64,000 nucleotides of DNA from assembly GCA_001600455.1 (NCBI GenBank), contig BCKC01000008.1, forward strand, positions 124,001 through 188,000, in the 5' to 3' direction. The stretch is from Endocalyx cinctus (Eukaryota; Ascomycota; Sordariomycetes; Amphisphaeriales; Apiosporaceae). Of the stretch, positions 37,264 through 48,889 are shown piece by piece (within the stretch, counting starts at the first letter, position 1; the number at the start of each line of letters is the position of its first letter). Below the pieces are notes generated by a model that saw only the letters and a program-made list of their open reading frames with translations, was not told the origin of the DNA and did not search any database. The position numbers were made by a program, and so were the translations under genes.

Positions 37264-40200
37264 GAATATTTCTTCCAATTTCCCACTGAATACTAAGAAA
37301 TATTGCGTTGGGAATTGTTTGGATTATGTAGCGAATTTCAGATGACGGCGACAATTGATTAGAAATGAAATGATAATTTCTTCATTAGCGCCATCCCCAT
37401 TGGTTGGCATACTGTACAGGAAATAGGGCGAGTTCGGAACGGGTATAAACGGAACTATGGAATAACGTTTCCCCGACGTCCAGACTCGGGAGTGTCCCGA
37501 CACTTGCGATACTGATACTGGTGTCGGCGTCTACATAAAAATACTTGATACTTAACTCAGCTGCGAGAATATGGAGAGGATTAATGCTTCGAAATATGAA
37601 TTATCAAAACTCCGACGGTCAAACCCTCATATGTCGATTGCTACAATACATACTCGGTCACGATGAGCATTACCTAATTGGTTAGTTAAATTTCACTTTC
37701 GTCGAATCTGTAATATAAGGAAAATATTTTCGCATCTATCGCAGAATGTCGCCAGTGTGTATCCATTTCGTGGTGAGGATCTCTACCTATCTAAGATACC
37801 AACTGAAAAAAAAAGACTTGATGTTAGTTTTGCTTAAAATGTGATGTGCCGATCAGTTTGGATCGGTGTCTATAATGATGTTATCTGTATTGCGCGGGTT
37901 AACTAGTTATACACCTCCTGCGTTACCACGAATTACCGTTACGATGTTCCTGAATATCCCACGACATTCTATCCAGTTGTAAGGAAGTGAAAAAAAAGAA
38001 CGCTTTAAAAGCCCCTATTCGTTTACCTTCTAATATCGTAGAAAACTGGGAGGGTATTTAGGAGAAAACGGTGAGAGCTAGAGATGAACCATTCAGATTC
38101 CATAAACCAAGCTTACGGTGGGAGCAGTTGAATGACAGGGGCGAGGCGCATTTTCTTTGGATTGTACTGATTGGCGACGGTAACTAGAAAGGTGGCGGCA
38201 GCCTGCCAGCCTGCATGGACAAGGGGCGAGGCGCAATGGATCTGCAGAACAGCCCCTCTAAGACTTGAATATTAAGGCAGGAGGGCTATGGTGGTTCTGG
38301 ACTGGTAGCTATGCAGGGAACCGTACCAAAAGTTGTCCGGGATAACAACCTTTTTCATATAAAGTGTAGACATTTTCCGGCTCTGATCCTTACGATCAAA
38401 CCATCGCCCCTACCACCTACATAAAAATTCATTGTTTTTCCAGAAAAAGTTGAAACGACATTATGAAACTTTCCGCTCGGCTGAAAGGCCATTTTTTCTA
38501 TGAGACTTAAATTTAAAATTCGGTCTTTATCCCGAGAATACGATCCATTTCTATCATAGAGACGAACTATAGGTTGTAAAATTGCCGTCATATATCTCCA
38601 AGGATATCGCAGCAACCATGACAATCCCCTCGGATTTGGAACATATGAGCACAGGCTGTTCAAAACTGATACTGAGACCATCGCCTAGAGGTGCCTACGA
38701 GAGTGACGTCGAACCACTTTCTGCGCATTTACGCCCGTGCTTTATATATCTAAAGGAACAAAGGTCGTGTTGAATCGAGATCGTGAGGATAAAGTGATAT
38801 TTCTATACTAGAGGATCAAATTTAGTGAAATATTGCCAGCGACAGTTTGGATCTACATCAGACACGAGAGCCTGTCGAGGTCTGGACCTGCCACGGTTAT
38901 GCTTTCTCTGACCAAAAATCCGCAGCTCGTCTCGCAGATCATATTAACCCAAGAACCCTTGCGAGTAAAACCCAAGTATAGTTGAGAAGCCGAATATTTT
39001 GAATAGCCTAGACCGTCTCGGCGAGACGTCTAATTTTCCGGCTATCTTGAAAAAAGTAGGGGGGGTACTTCTTTAATTCCTGAAAGATTTAAAGTTAATA
39101 GTGAAATGATAGTAGCTTGATGTTTCAGTAATAATGCCATTTTTGACTCTCCTCGGTATCGATTTATCTCGATAACAAATATTTTCCATATCAGAAATCA
39201 ATATCTCAAAATTATGCGATCTGATTGGATGAAAGGAGAACAGAGTCGATGTATAGCTAATAGAAAAAAGGAAGGTGTATATATCAACACTCTTCGAAAC
39301 TATTGGGACACATCGCTTTACCTCACGCTACCAAGTTATTTTGACATAAAAACAAGATTCACTTCTGGACTAAAATAATTAAACACCCGTTTTCACGATG
39401 TTTTGTGTCATATAAATGACCTTCCTGAACTCGTTGAGCATCTCTTTGGTTGCCTCAGTCTGTAGAAGGGATCGTGTATTGTGATGAATTTATATTATTT
39501 CTTCTTATTATTTTTGTGTGAAATAAATATTTAACTTATATGTCGTGTATTTTCCGTTGGAGAGATCTGAAAATAACTTGCATATTAATGTACTCTTTTA
39601 CTGCACGACTGCGAAGGATAAAAATAGCTAAATGTGGAAATTCTATAGCTGTTCTAAAATTCTACAGATCTTGTGGATGACTAAATGACGACTGCGGCTT
39701 CGAAAGTAATGTATAGCCTGCATAGATAATAATCAATGCTAAGTTCAAGACATTCTAATGGTTATTACTTCATAACTGTATCTAAAATCGTACGATACCC
39801 TGGTACCATACCAAAGAGAGTTAACTTCGAATATATGCGTCTCATACTTAGTCTGGCCAGTCTTCATAGTTACAGGTTGTGCTAAGGTCTTGTGATAGTT
39901 CTCTATAGTAACAATTTGGTTGACATATAACTGTTAATGACGTCAATATCTATAATCTGATTTGACAGCACAACGTACTACTGGTTATCATAGCAGCCTG
40001 TAAGATATTGATCGACTAAGATTACGCACATAATCAGCCTCCTTATGTGACTAGGATTTCCCGGAACATTAAAACTAAGTTTGTGTTCCCGTGATTGGGG
40101 TGCATTTCAGATAATATGCACGATTTCACGTTTCGTCCAGTTCCTGGCACGTTGCGTTTACAGCGTAAATTTCGGTTTACCGTTAAATGCGTGAATTTAG

Positions 40201-40580
40201 CTAGTTAGAACTCCGGAACACGCGACATAATCGTCCAAAACCGTGTATATCACGATATGCTAGGGTATAAACAGTTAGTTTCATACATCATTGTGCTTAA
40301 TCGATAACTCTATAAAGTTGGCTCTATTTGGAACTATTGGATAGCCACCAAGGAATAGTTCGTTTTTGGAATACTTGAAACTTGAAAATAGTTTCATTTT
40401 CTATACGAATACAGACAAAGTTGATTTAAATTAACAGAAGTGAGGTTCATTCACAATGTGTATATATATGCCCAAGATAAACCCAGGTTAAACCAACGGG
40501 ACAAAAATAAAGAAACGTATCAATTTACTTGTATTCTCATCTTCGAGTCTATCTCATCTCCCTTCCTCACTTTATTCAAT
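37264..40580. other. 3.3-kb gene-poor region
   Basis: No frame over 110 codons and no recognisable family on either strand. It includes the lipoyl synthase promoter and, at the distal end, the prenyltransferase promoter. I see no tandem or inverted repeat worth naming. Confidence 0.45.
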
Positions 40581-42179
40581 ATGGACGGTCATACAAAAAC
40601 TTCCGATTCCAATTTCGTATCAGAAGCATGGAACTCCCTTTCGTATTATCTCCCTCCTCGTACCGATGACGAGAATTACTGGTGGAAATTTACAGGGAAG
40701 CATTTGGCCAACGTGCTTGAGGCTGCTGGATATACGCCCCAGCGGCAGTACGAAGCGTTGTTATTTCATTATCACTGGGTGGTAAGCTGAAAGAAATGAC
40801 TGTTCTCTCGTATAGTTCTGTAAGGATAGTAACTGACATACTCCTCTATATAGGTCCCTTACTTGGGGCCACGCTATACTCCCGCGGCAGACGCAAAATC
40901 TCAAATGATGTTAGCAATTTCGAATATCCAACTTGAATTCTCCTGGAAATGGAACACAGAAACAAAGGAACCCGACGTTCGATACACGACCGAAGCTCTT
41001 AACAAGTACAGGGGCACCACTATGGACCCTTTAAACCAGCACGCTTCCCGGGAGATGCTGAACCGCATTGCCCAGGTTATGCCAAGCGTCGACCTCACTT
41101 TGACCAACCACTTCCTCGCCACTTTGTACGACCACGATATGTCTAAGTATGTAAAGGAGGCCGAGGCGGGCGCAAATTTTCCCTCGACCCTCCTCACCGC
41201 CGTGGAATTCCTGCCGACGGGTGTGACGACGAAGACGTACTTCGAAGCGCGAAAGCTGGGAGTAACCAAAAACGAGATGCCCGTGGCGCAATGGGAAGAG
41301 TCATTTGCCCTCCTAGATCCCCATAACGAAAGTCGTTCGTCACTATACAATTTCCTAAATAACAGCAAAGAGGGAAAGCAATTAAGCCCGTTGTAAGTTG
41401 TCGCAAACTTTTATTCCCGAGTCTCCTACTTAACTCCCCCTTATGCCTGACTAATAACGCTAATACCCACCCCCTTGTTTCAAAATAGCATGCTCAGCGT
41501 CGACAACATCACACCGTCGAAATCGCGCTTGAAGTTATACTTTCGGACGCCCCGCACGAGCTTCGCCTCCGTCCGCGAAACCATGACCCTAGGCGGGCTC
41601 ATATCCGTGCCCGAACAGCAACTGCAAGACCTACGAACGCTGATCGCGGCCGTGGTCGGCTTACCGGACGACTTCCCCGAGGAGGCAGAAGTTCCCTGCG
41701 CGCCGCAATACGACACTTTAACCGACGGTCCGGATAACAGCAGCACCAAAAACGGCGACAACTCCGTCCCGCTACCCCCTTTCTTCCAGGGCTACATCTA
41801 TTACTTCGACATCGCGCCCGGATCGAAGCTTCCCAGCATCAAGTTCTACGCCCCCATGCGACGGTACGCGCGGGACGACTTGTCCGTGGCGAAAGGGATC
41901 ACGCGCTGGATGGAGACACACGGACGGGGCGGATACTGCAAGCAGTTCATGGCGGTGCTGGACGAGCTCGCGCTGCATAATCGGCTCGATGAAAATAAGG
42001 GGATCCAGACTTTCGTGAGCTGTCTGCTGAAGAAAAATGGCGAGTTGGATATCACGTCTTACATCGCGCCGAAGAGGTTGGACCCGGAGAGGATACAGAA
42101 TGTGAAGCGCGTTAATGGGATGACTAATGGTATGTCCCATGGGGTGTCGAACGGAGTCTCTAATGAACTTCATGTCTAA
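40581..42179 (+). CDS. DMATS-type aromatic prenyltransferase
   Basis: Exons 40581..40781, 40854..41392 and 41489..42179 give 476 residues, the usual size of the ABBA-fold dimethylallyltryptophan synthase family. The Met at 40581 follows stops in the leader and starts MDGHTKTSD. Family landmarks: PYLGPR, IQLEFSWKW (the Glu normally contacts the indole nitrogen), SRLKLYFRTPRTSF (cationic residues for the diphosphate), YYFDIAPGSKLPSIKFYAP and MRRYARDD. The reaction is transfer of dimethylallyl or a longer prenyl to an indole or phenol, without a DDxxD motif. The C-terminal tail repeats NGM and NGV units (NGMTNGMSHGVSNGVSN). No NRPS, PKS or other tailoring enzyme lies within reach, so the acceptor is unknown. 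Confidence 0.93.
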
Positions 42180-43227
42180 CTAGACCTTGGCATGGCTGGC
42201 GGGGATTCTACTTAGATTTCTTTTGTTATCTTCTTTCGCTTCTTTGCCTCTTCTTTTTTTTTTTTTTTTTCTCTCTTTTCTGCTCATAAATCCTTCTTGG
42301 CTTAATTATCTAATTATGGAATAATATGGTGGGAATCTAGAATGTTTAGAGTAAACTAGGGAAATTATTTTTGTATATAGATTGGAAGTGTTTCATTAAA
42401 TCAATGCTTAGATTTTATTTATTGCGTAGCTTTTCTTCGGCTCGCTTTTTTTTTTGGGTAAGCAATAAGTTTGTATAATTAGTTCATATGTATGTATCTA
42501 ATAACTCTCCATGCACTATTCCTGGAATATTGCCGGGCTCGGAACATTTCCAAGAGTCTGGACTTTGAAATATCATATACACTTTATTACCACGAGACGC
42601 CAAAATCGTTACAGCCCTATGGCCTCCATAGAACGCCACTTCGCTGAGAGGTGGTTAGTAAGGGCGATGAAAACGTCTTCTTGGTTCTATTCAAACATGG
42701 TGCTTACTCTTAGTGCTGACGACATGCATAGATACAGCTCGGCTGTTCGGCTATCGTGGGGGACAAATCGTCTGATACCAGTTCAAAAAGTATTCCGTCT
42801 CAATTTCCCGAAGCCAGTGAGAATGACAAACACCTGGATCTGCATTAATAATAATAAAGTGGCAACGCGATCTCTTTCTCTCTCTCGGAGGAAGTTGAAT
42901 CTCGAAGTAGTTCGTTGGATCTAACTACCAACAAAATACGTGATACTGGTACATTCACGATCAACGAAAATAGGGTGTTCAAAATGGTCTATATTTAACA
43001 TTAAAAATTTGCTAAAATTGCGGCTCCGAAGCCAAAATCATAAAAATACCGAAGTTCCCGTAACCAATAAACCATAAACCATAAACCAGATCACATGAGG
43101 TCTTCGTATAGATACTCCCTAATTATGAGAGCCAAATGCTATCTCCCTCTATATGTCCAAGATGCAAGTATATCATAACCAATCATAAAACAGATGAATT
43201 TGTTATCGTGAGCCCAAATTGAAATCT
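42180..43227. other. intergenic, with T-run and short ACCATAA repeat
   Basis: A T-run at 42255-42270 lies just after the prenyltransferase. A tandem ataaacc unit occurs near 43066-43088. A 137-codon frame at 42511-42924 has no support and is rejected. Confidence 0.4.
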
Positions 43228-43851
43228 CTAAGGGCCGCAGGCGAGTTCGAAACTCTGTCCACTCACACCACCAGCGACACACTGGTAATATGTAGATAGA
43301 GTGGCAGCGGTCGCAGTGCCTAATGATTATTAATCATCGTCAGTCAATCTTTGTTTTGTTTTTCTCATTTCTTCTTTCTCATGCTTTAATTTTACTTTAG
43401 AAAAAAAGAAATAAACAAAGATACTTACCAGTACAGTCCGGTCCACTAAACAAGCTCAACGCACAGGGGCCGTTAGCGGCCAAGTCATTAGCGCTCTCGA
43501 CGTACGACTCGAAAGCGTAAGGAGGAGTGAAGCAAGAGCCGGTGGTGACGTTATACCTAATTGAGAACGATACCTGAGTCAGCGGGTCTATTTATTCTTC
43601 TTGAGGAAAAAGAAATGACGTAATTAATGGGTCAAGGTCGAGGAACAAGAAGAAAGAAAAACTTACGACGTGGGTTTCGCGGGATCGTATGGGTTTGCGG
43701 ATTGCCGGCAACCGACGAGAGCGTACGGCGTGAAGTATACCGTCGCGGGATCGCTATCTTGTCGTGCTGCGAGGTTGGAGGCCGGAGCGGCGTTGACGCT
43801 GCTCATGATGGCGGCGGCGCCGAGGAGGAGAGTAGATAATATGCGGGCCAT
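43228..43851 (-). CDS. small secreted cysteine-containing protein
   Basis: Exons 43851..43667, 43556..43429 and 43319..43228 give 134 residues; introns of 110 and 109 bases have GTAAGT donors and TAG acceptors. Residues 1-21 (MARILSTLLLGAAAIMSSVNA) are a clear signal peptide, followed by a short propeptide-like stretch ending in AARQ. The mature part has six cysteines in the contexts GCRQ, GSCF, GPCA, PDCTG, YQCV and ACGP, enough for three disulfides. No enzymatic motif. Size, secretion and cysteine content fit an effector-like or surface protein, but the function is not known. Confidence 0.82.
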
Positions 43852-45613
43852 TTTGTTTTGGTTTTTGTGTGTGGTGTTTAGATATTAATTAATTACTGCG
43901 AGAAGATAATATATAGTTGTGGAATCTTGATTGCGATTTATGTCTATGGAATATTTATCTTTGAGAACAACAGATCCTAAACCAAGAGGAAGAGCACTCG
44001 TATTTATATATTTTTTCAAGATGGTGTACAAACCACTCTCAATACTCGGATCCTTCCATTAACCCTACCCTTTTGCTCGATCGTTGATGAGTTAACGTTA
44101 CGATGAGTAAAATAATAACAAACGACTCGCATGAACAGCCACGGTGAGCATTTTAAGATACCGTTTAATCTTTTATCTAAGTGGAGGACTCCATCTGACT
44201 GTACTATGTACAACTGATTCCAAGGATATTTGGATGTTAGTTCGGTACTTTCTCCAATCAAATAAAAAAATACAGTGGGAAAAGTAATGCGCTAACAATT
44301 AAAAATCCGGAATTGCCAACACGAGGCGGAGCATCTCCTCAGCTAAGGAACAGGGACAGGGATAAGGGTCATATTTATCGACAAGATGAGCCGCTTAAAA
44401 ATATATGACGGACCAATTGATGATTTGTTTTGTTTATCGGGTTGAAATTTTATTCACGAGTGAAGAAAAAATAACAGAAATCATGCGTATAACATACGGT
44501 ATAGTGAATTCTGTGATAAAATACCGGATGATCTAGGTCTAGAAAGGAAGCCCGATATACAGAAGGATACCGATATTTACTACGGAGTACTCTATGACAT
44601 ATGTGAGCGGTTATCATCCCCACTAATACATGTATTCATTTGAGAAGGTTACAGTAGACTGGAGATTCCGATGAAGTTGTTCACGGAACATCGGAATCGA
44701 ATCTGACGGTGTTATAGTGTAGGGCTGAAGATTTTTTTTTTCGGCATAGCCACGGTAGCTGAGTAGGACCACATACAACATTGACTTAATCCATACTGTA
44801 CTATAACGTGATGAGTGTAGCGTACTGTGTACTGAGTCGTAATCAAGATCCAGTGTATCGGGGGAAAAAAATAAGACGCCAAGCCAACGGAGTATTTGCC
44901 GATCGTACTTAAATGTATGGTAATACGATCTTTCGCCACCCGCCATTTGAACCTAATGAAGTTCGTATATGTAACGACAAGCGTGGTATATATTTATAGA
45001 TTTTTGTTCCGTTTGATCTGTCATCCTATCTTGTTACCGTCTTACCAGCTCGACATTAACGACTCTTTTTTTTTTTTTTCATTCGACCATCCCATAATTA
45101 CCAATTTACCCAAGTCCTACGGTACAAAGCCATCGGACTCGACAAACTCTTGCCTACCTGGAGTTGGGCTGAGCTGAGCTGAGATGAGATTGAGTAATGA
45201 TGACTTGAAAGTTACGCAGCTGATGAGAGGGAAAGCTGATCTTGTGACGACCTTACCCTAGTATTAAATCATACGCATAAGTTCTAGTTAAGATTCATAT
45301 TTTCCCATTACCCATTGTCCAATACCGAAAATGCAATTTCACGCACAATATATTGAAGTTTTTCTCTGATGTCATCAAAATAATCAACAATATTCAAATG
45401 AAATCCCTGTATAATTCTTACATAGTAATATATGAATCCTGACCCCAGAAGATTGCATGCAACATCAGCCCTGCAGCCCTGCAGCCCTGCTGGCAATAAT
45501 TATTCACAATAATATCCGCCAGAGTCAAAATTTAAACTAGCGTGTGTCCTAATAAGCGCTTAAAGCTCTTCCATGCCCATTACCCTCCTTGCTTTCTTTT
45601 TCTTATTATTAGG
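43852..45613. other. intergenic, no supported gene
   Basis: Short overlapping frames near 44.6-45.2 kb lack support. A gagct-type run (tgagctgagctgaga) sits at 45169-45185, reminiscent of the tandem unit in repeat C. Confidence 0.35.
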
Positions 45614-45835
45614 TTACTTCGCGCGAAAAGGGAACCCCCAACTGTCTTCCGTTATTAGTGCTATTTCTTCCTGATCTTTAGCGACAATCTCTTGATGATA
45701 ATCCCCTGGTTCTTCCTCGAATGTAAGGGAGATGGTAGGTTCTGCATAGATATTGCTCAATTCCCCTATCATTAACCTAGAGAACTAGCTGTTGTCAGAA
45801 TCTTTTCTTGAAGTATCATCCCGATTGAGGGAAGT
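45614..45835 (-). pseudogene. decayed tandem copy of the dynamin-like gene's last exon
   Basis: Reading the minus strand, this matches 46350-46490 at about 657 bases offset. FSR, EL, AEPT and SL appear at the same places as in the dynamin-like exon 4, but a Trp codon (TGG) has become TAG and the frame shifts upstream. It then continues past the point where exon 4 was interrupted, through AKDQEEIALI, to a stop at 45614. It looks like a local duplication that later lost function. Confidence 0.6.
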
Positions 45836-45964
45836 GAAGACTCACTAATTACCCGACTTCCCAAAGACATATCAAGAGCATTACTTACGGAGGAATTAGC
45901 TCGAAGCATCTCTTCTACATCATCATCATCATCAATTGCTATCACTTCGCTATTTCTCTCTGAT

Positions 45965-46333
45965 TAGGATTGGCCTCACCACTATTCACAAGATCAGAGG
46001 TACTTAGATAGCTGACAATTTATTCTTCTTTTCTTCGATACGATAATTCTCCATTAGTCTCTATGAGAGTGTCAAAGCTTATGAATGTGGATTGGGAGCT
46101 TGGCAATCATATAGAGTGTGTTTTGTAAATATTTCATTGACTTAGGGCTCAAGGAACTATCTATTTTTATGAACCGAACGGGAGCTCAGCACCTTATTTA
46201 TAATGCTTTCAGAGCTGGTGATACGTAATTACGGGATTGTTCAATCTCTCAGACCGGGTCAGTAAGCTTGATTCCACCCCTAAATTTAACGTCTCCGATA
46301 CCAGGTCCCATTCAGTCCCACTTCTCAGTCACA
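45965..46333 (-). mobile_element. solo LTR (369 bp) with 5-bp target duplication
   Basis: On the minus strand the element starts TGTGACTGAGAAG and ends CCAATCCTA. It is flanked by CTGAT (plus strand) at 45960-45964 and 46334-46338, a 5-bp target duplication. Similar DNA in the other orientation lies at 53227-53485. The TG start, the 5-bp duplication and the lack of coding sequence all fit a solo LTR of a retrotransposon; a terminal CA could have become TA by RIP. It is inserted in the last coding exon of the dynamin-like gene and provides its last two codons and stop. Confidence 0.78.
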
Positions 46334-48889
46334 CTGATCGATAACCTCTTCATCATAAGCATCTAGTTCCTCTTCGTATATAAGGGAAGTAGTAGGTTCT
46401 GCATCAATATTTCTCAATTCCTCGGTCATGAACCTAGAGAACCAGCTTTTGTCAGAACCTTCTCTTAAAGCATCATCCCACTTAGGAATATCATCGCATA
46501 TACCTTGAACTTGCTGATCCAAATTTCTAGGCGAATTTTTATTATCTATCTCTTGAATTAATTAATGCATTTGCTTAGCTGGTAACTAAGGCTAGGCAAG
46601 GAGAATTTGACCTACCCGGAAGTCGTGTGCTCGCGAATCGTCGGCAAGTATCGGATCCTTTCTGCAAGACGTCAACTTGTTTCTGTAAAATGTGTCTTTG
46701 GCTCTTGTTGTTTTCCGATTCTCCAGCGATGCTTGTAACAAGATCGGGACACATTCCAAGCACGGATACGGGTGAGAAAATATCGGCAAGAGCCGACACT
46801 AACTTGGTCTCGATAAGTTCGACAGCAACATCGTCAATGAATCTCTTCGAGGCAACCTAAGGAGAAGAAATGTTATAATTAATATAAAATTCACTTGATC
46901 TTTAGCAGTACTAACCTCATAATAGAGATTCATGCAATCTAGGGCTTCAAAGGCAGCCGGCCGGACTCCTTCTGCGTCGGGATTGTTTACAAGAGCCTCG
47001 ACAAGGTTGTCGAATTGTCCATTACCACCATTGAAATACTGTTGAGCAGTCGAAATATTATGACTATTCAATACAGTCGTAACATGGTGCTTCGTTCTCT
47101 GCATGCGACCTTGTCGAAGAACTTCCATAAAAGTATGACTGTAAGTTATGGGATGACTGTGTTGATGTGGCCAAAGAAGTTCGAGCGCCTTTTCACTCAT
47201 ACTTTCCAAAAGGGAATCGAGTGCTGGATCAAAAACCTCTCGAAAGAGGACTTCAGATGTCGAAGCGTCGGCGACATAGGCCACAACGTGTTTTAGAAAG
47301 TTCTTGGCCGCGTCCCAGACTTCCCGCACATGCTGTTGCAAGATTGCTTTCCAGGGACTCGACTGTTCGAGAAACAAGTTTGCAATAATCATTGGGTTTA
47401 AGATTCCGGGTAGTTCACGACCACGTGTACGACCTATGAGTTGTTCGATATGGGAGACAAACTCGCTCTTGGTTATTTTCGTTACCGTTTTCGGAATGTT
47501 GCTGTTGCTTTCTTCTGCATCAACAATCTTTCTCAGGTGGCCTCTTACGGTGATCGCCTGAGCAAACTTCTCATTTAGATTTTGAACCACGGCACGGATT
47601 CGTTGATGATAACCTTGGTCAGACTGCGCATCCTTGAAGAACGGGTCGTTATAAGTACCGTCGACAGAGGCCTTTACTAGCCATTGGAAAGATTGGCTAA
47701 CTTGTACAAGATATAAACGTTGTTCATCGAGAGTATCCCGGTGTTGGCCTAACTTCTCCAGCTGTTTGTTACATGAACTAAATTTGGCCTCGATTTCTTC
47801 GATTAGGCTGGGGAGCTCAGCGGCGATTTGCCCGAGAAGGACCTTGCTCAGACGGTTTCTCAGCTCGCGAATACCCAATACAGACGAAGAGAGCTCGCTC
47901 CATGCACCCCGAGAGAAATATTCTTCTTCATCGGCGTCGCGTTCACGGAGAGTAAAGGCTCCGGTCTCGGAATCCATGTTCTTTAACACGTGCCACCCGA
48001 GACGGAATTCCACCTCCTGGTTCATTGCTAGAGAAAGGTACGTTGCTTCGCTTTCTGAGCCGGGAACCAAGGTATCCGGCTTGGTTATAATGCCTGATAA
48101 TCATCACTTATTAGCTGCCCACTACGAAGTAAAGCAATGACACAGAGAAGTTATTCGCACTTGTGATGTCCTAAGGTTGTTCTCAGAGAAGGAAAAAAAA
48201 TACATACCTAATGTTCGACTTCTCTTTCGGTCGACTCTGCGAGCCAACTTTAGAACTACCTGGTTTGCGAAGTCGTTCTTCGCAGAAACGACTGCAAGTA
48301 TGATACTGCGGGGCTCTTTCATATACTTCTTAACGACATCTTGAATCAACTCCACATCAGACGCACTCTGACTTTTGGTCTCGGAATGTATAAGACCAGG
48401 CAGATCCACGACCGTCAGATGAGGACGATCAGGTCCTGTGATCTCGATGCGTAACAGGTCCTTAGAAAAAGTTTTCCCATGCATTGAGATACCCATAGCG
48501 GTTTTTGCTGCTTCTACAATCTCGACAAGCCCTTCAAAGCCGTCAAGTTTGTGGTGGAACCCAGACGCATCATCGTTGCCTGAGCCATTGCGAGGCGAAT
48601 CATGAGGAACAATAGAAACACTCGAACCAATCTGGGGAGTCCGACGCAGGACCAGCTCTGTGGGAAAGCGGGTACAGAGGCTGCCCTTCACCGGGAAAGA
48701 AACACCGGAGATGGCCTCTAAGACGGAGCTCTTGCCCGATGATTGGTCTCCGCATACGATGATCTGCGGAAGCGAGACGTAGTGGTTGATACCTTGCAAT
48801 CGAAGGTCGTCGATTGAATCCAAAAGCTCGAGCTGATCTTTGGTACATAGCCCGTCTAGGGCATGTTGCTGGACAGCGGTCAAACGCAT
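46325..48889 (-). CDS. dynamin-like GTPase (fungal Mx/Vps1-related group)
   Basis: Four exons: 48889..48208, 48093..46916, 46856..46616 and 46551..46325, giving 775 residues. The large GTPase domain has G1 GDQSSGKSS (47-55), G2 RFPTEL, G3 DLPG (162-165) and G4 TKPD (231-234). The stalk and a GED-like helix (KSQRHILQKQVDVLQKG) follow. Such proteins assemble on membranes or filaments and hydrolyse GTP; this diverged group is expanded in filamentous fungi and its role is not settled. Exon 4 adds an acidic tail (YEEELDAYDEE). Its last codons and the TGA stop lie inside a solo LTR. If exon 4 is not used, exon 3 reads on to a stop at 46575. The first three exons are secure, the last is likely. Confidence 0.85.

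Noticed and set aside
42511..42924. 137-codon frame after the prenyltransferase
   Set aside because: No family, no splice partners, composition of noncoding DNA.
43205..43270. tRNA-like T-arm (GAGTTCGAAACTC) followed by CCA-like bases
   Set aside because: No matching acceptor, D or anticodon stems, and the stretch is the last coding exon of the small secreted protein read on the minus strand.
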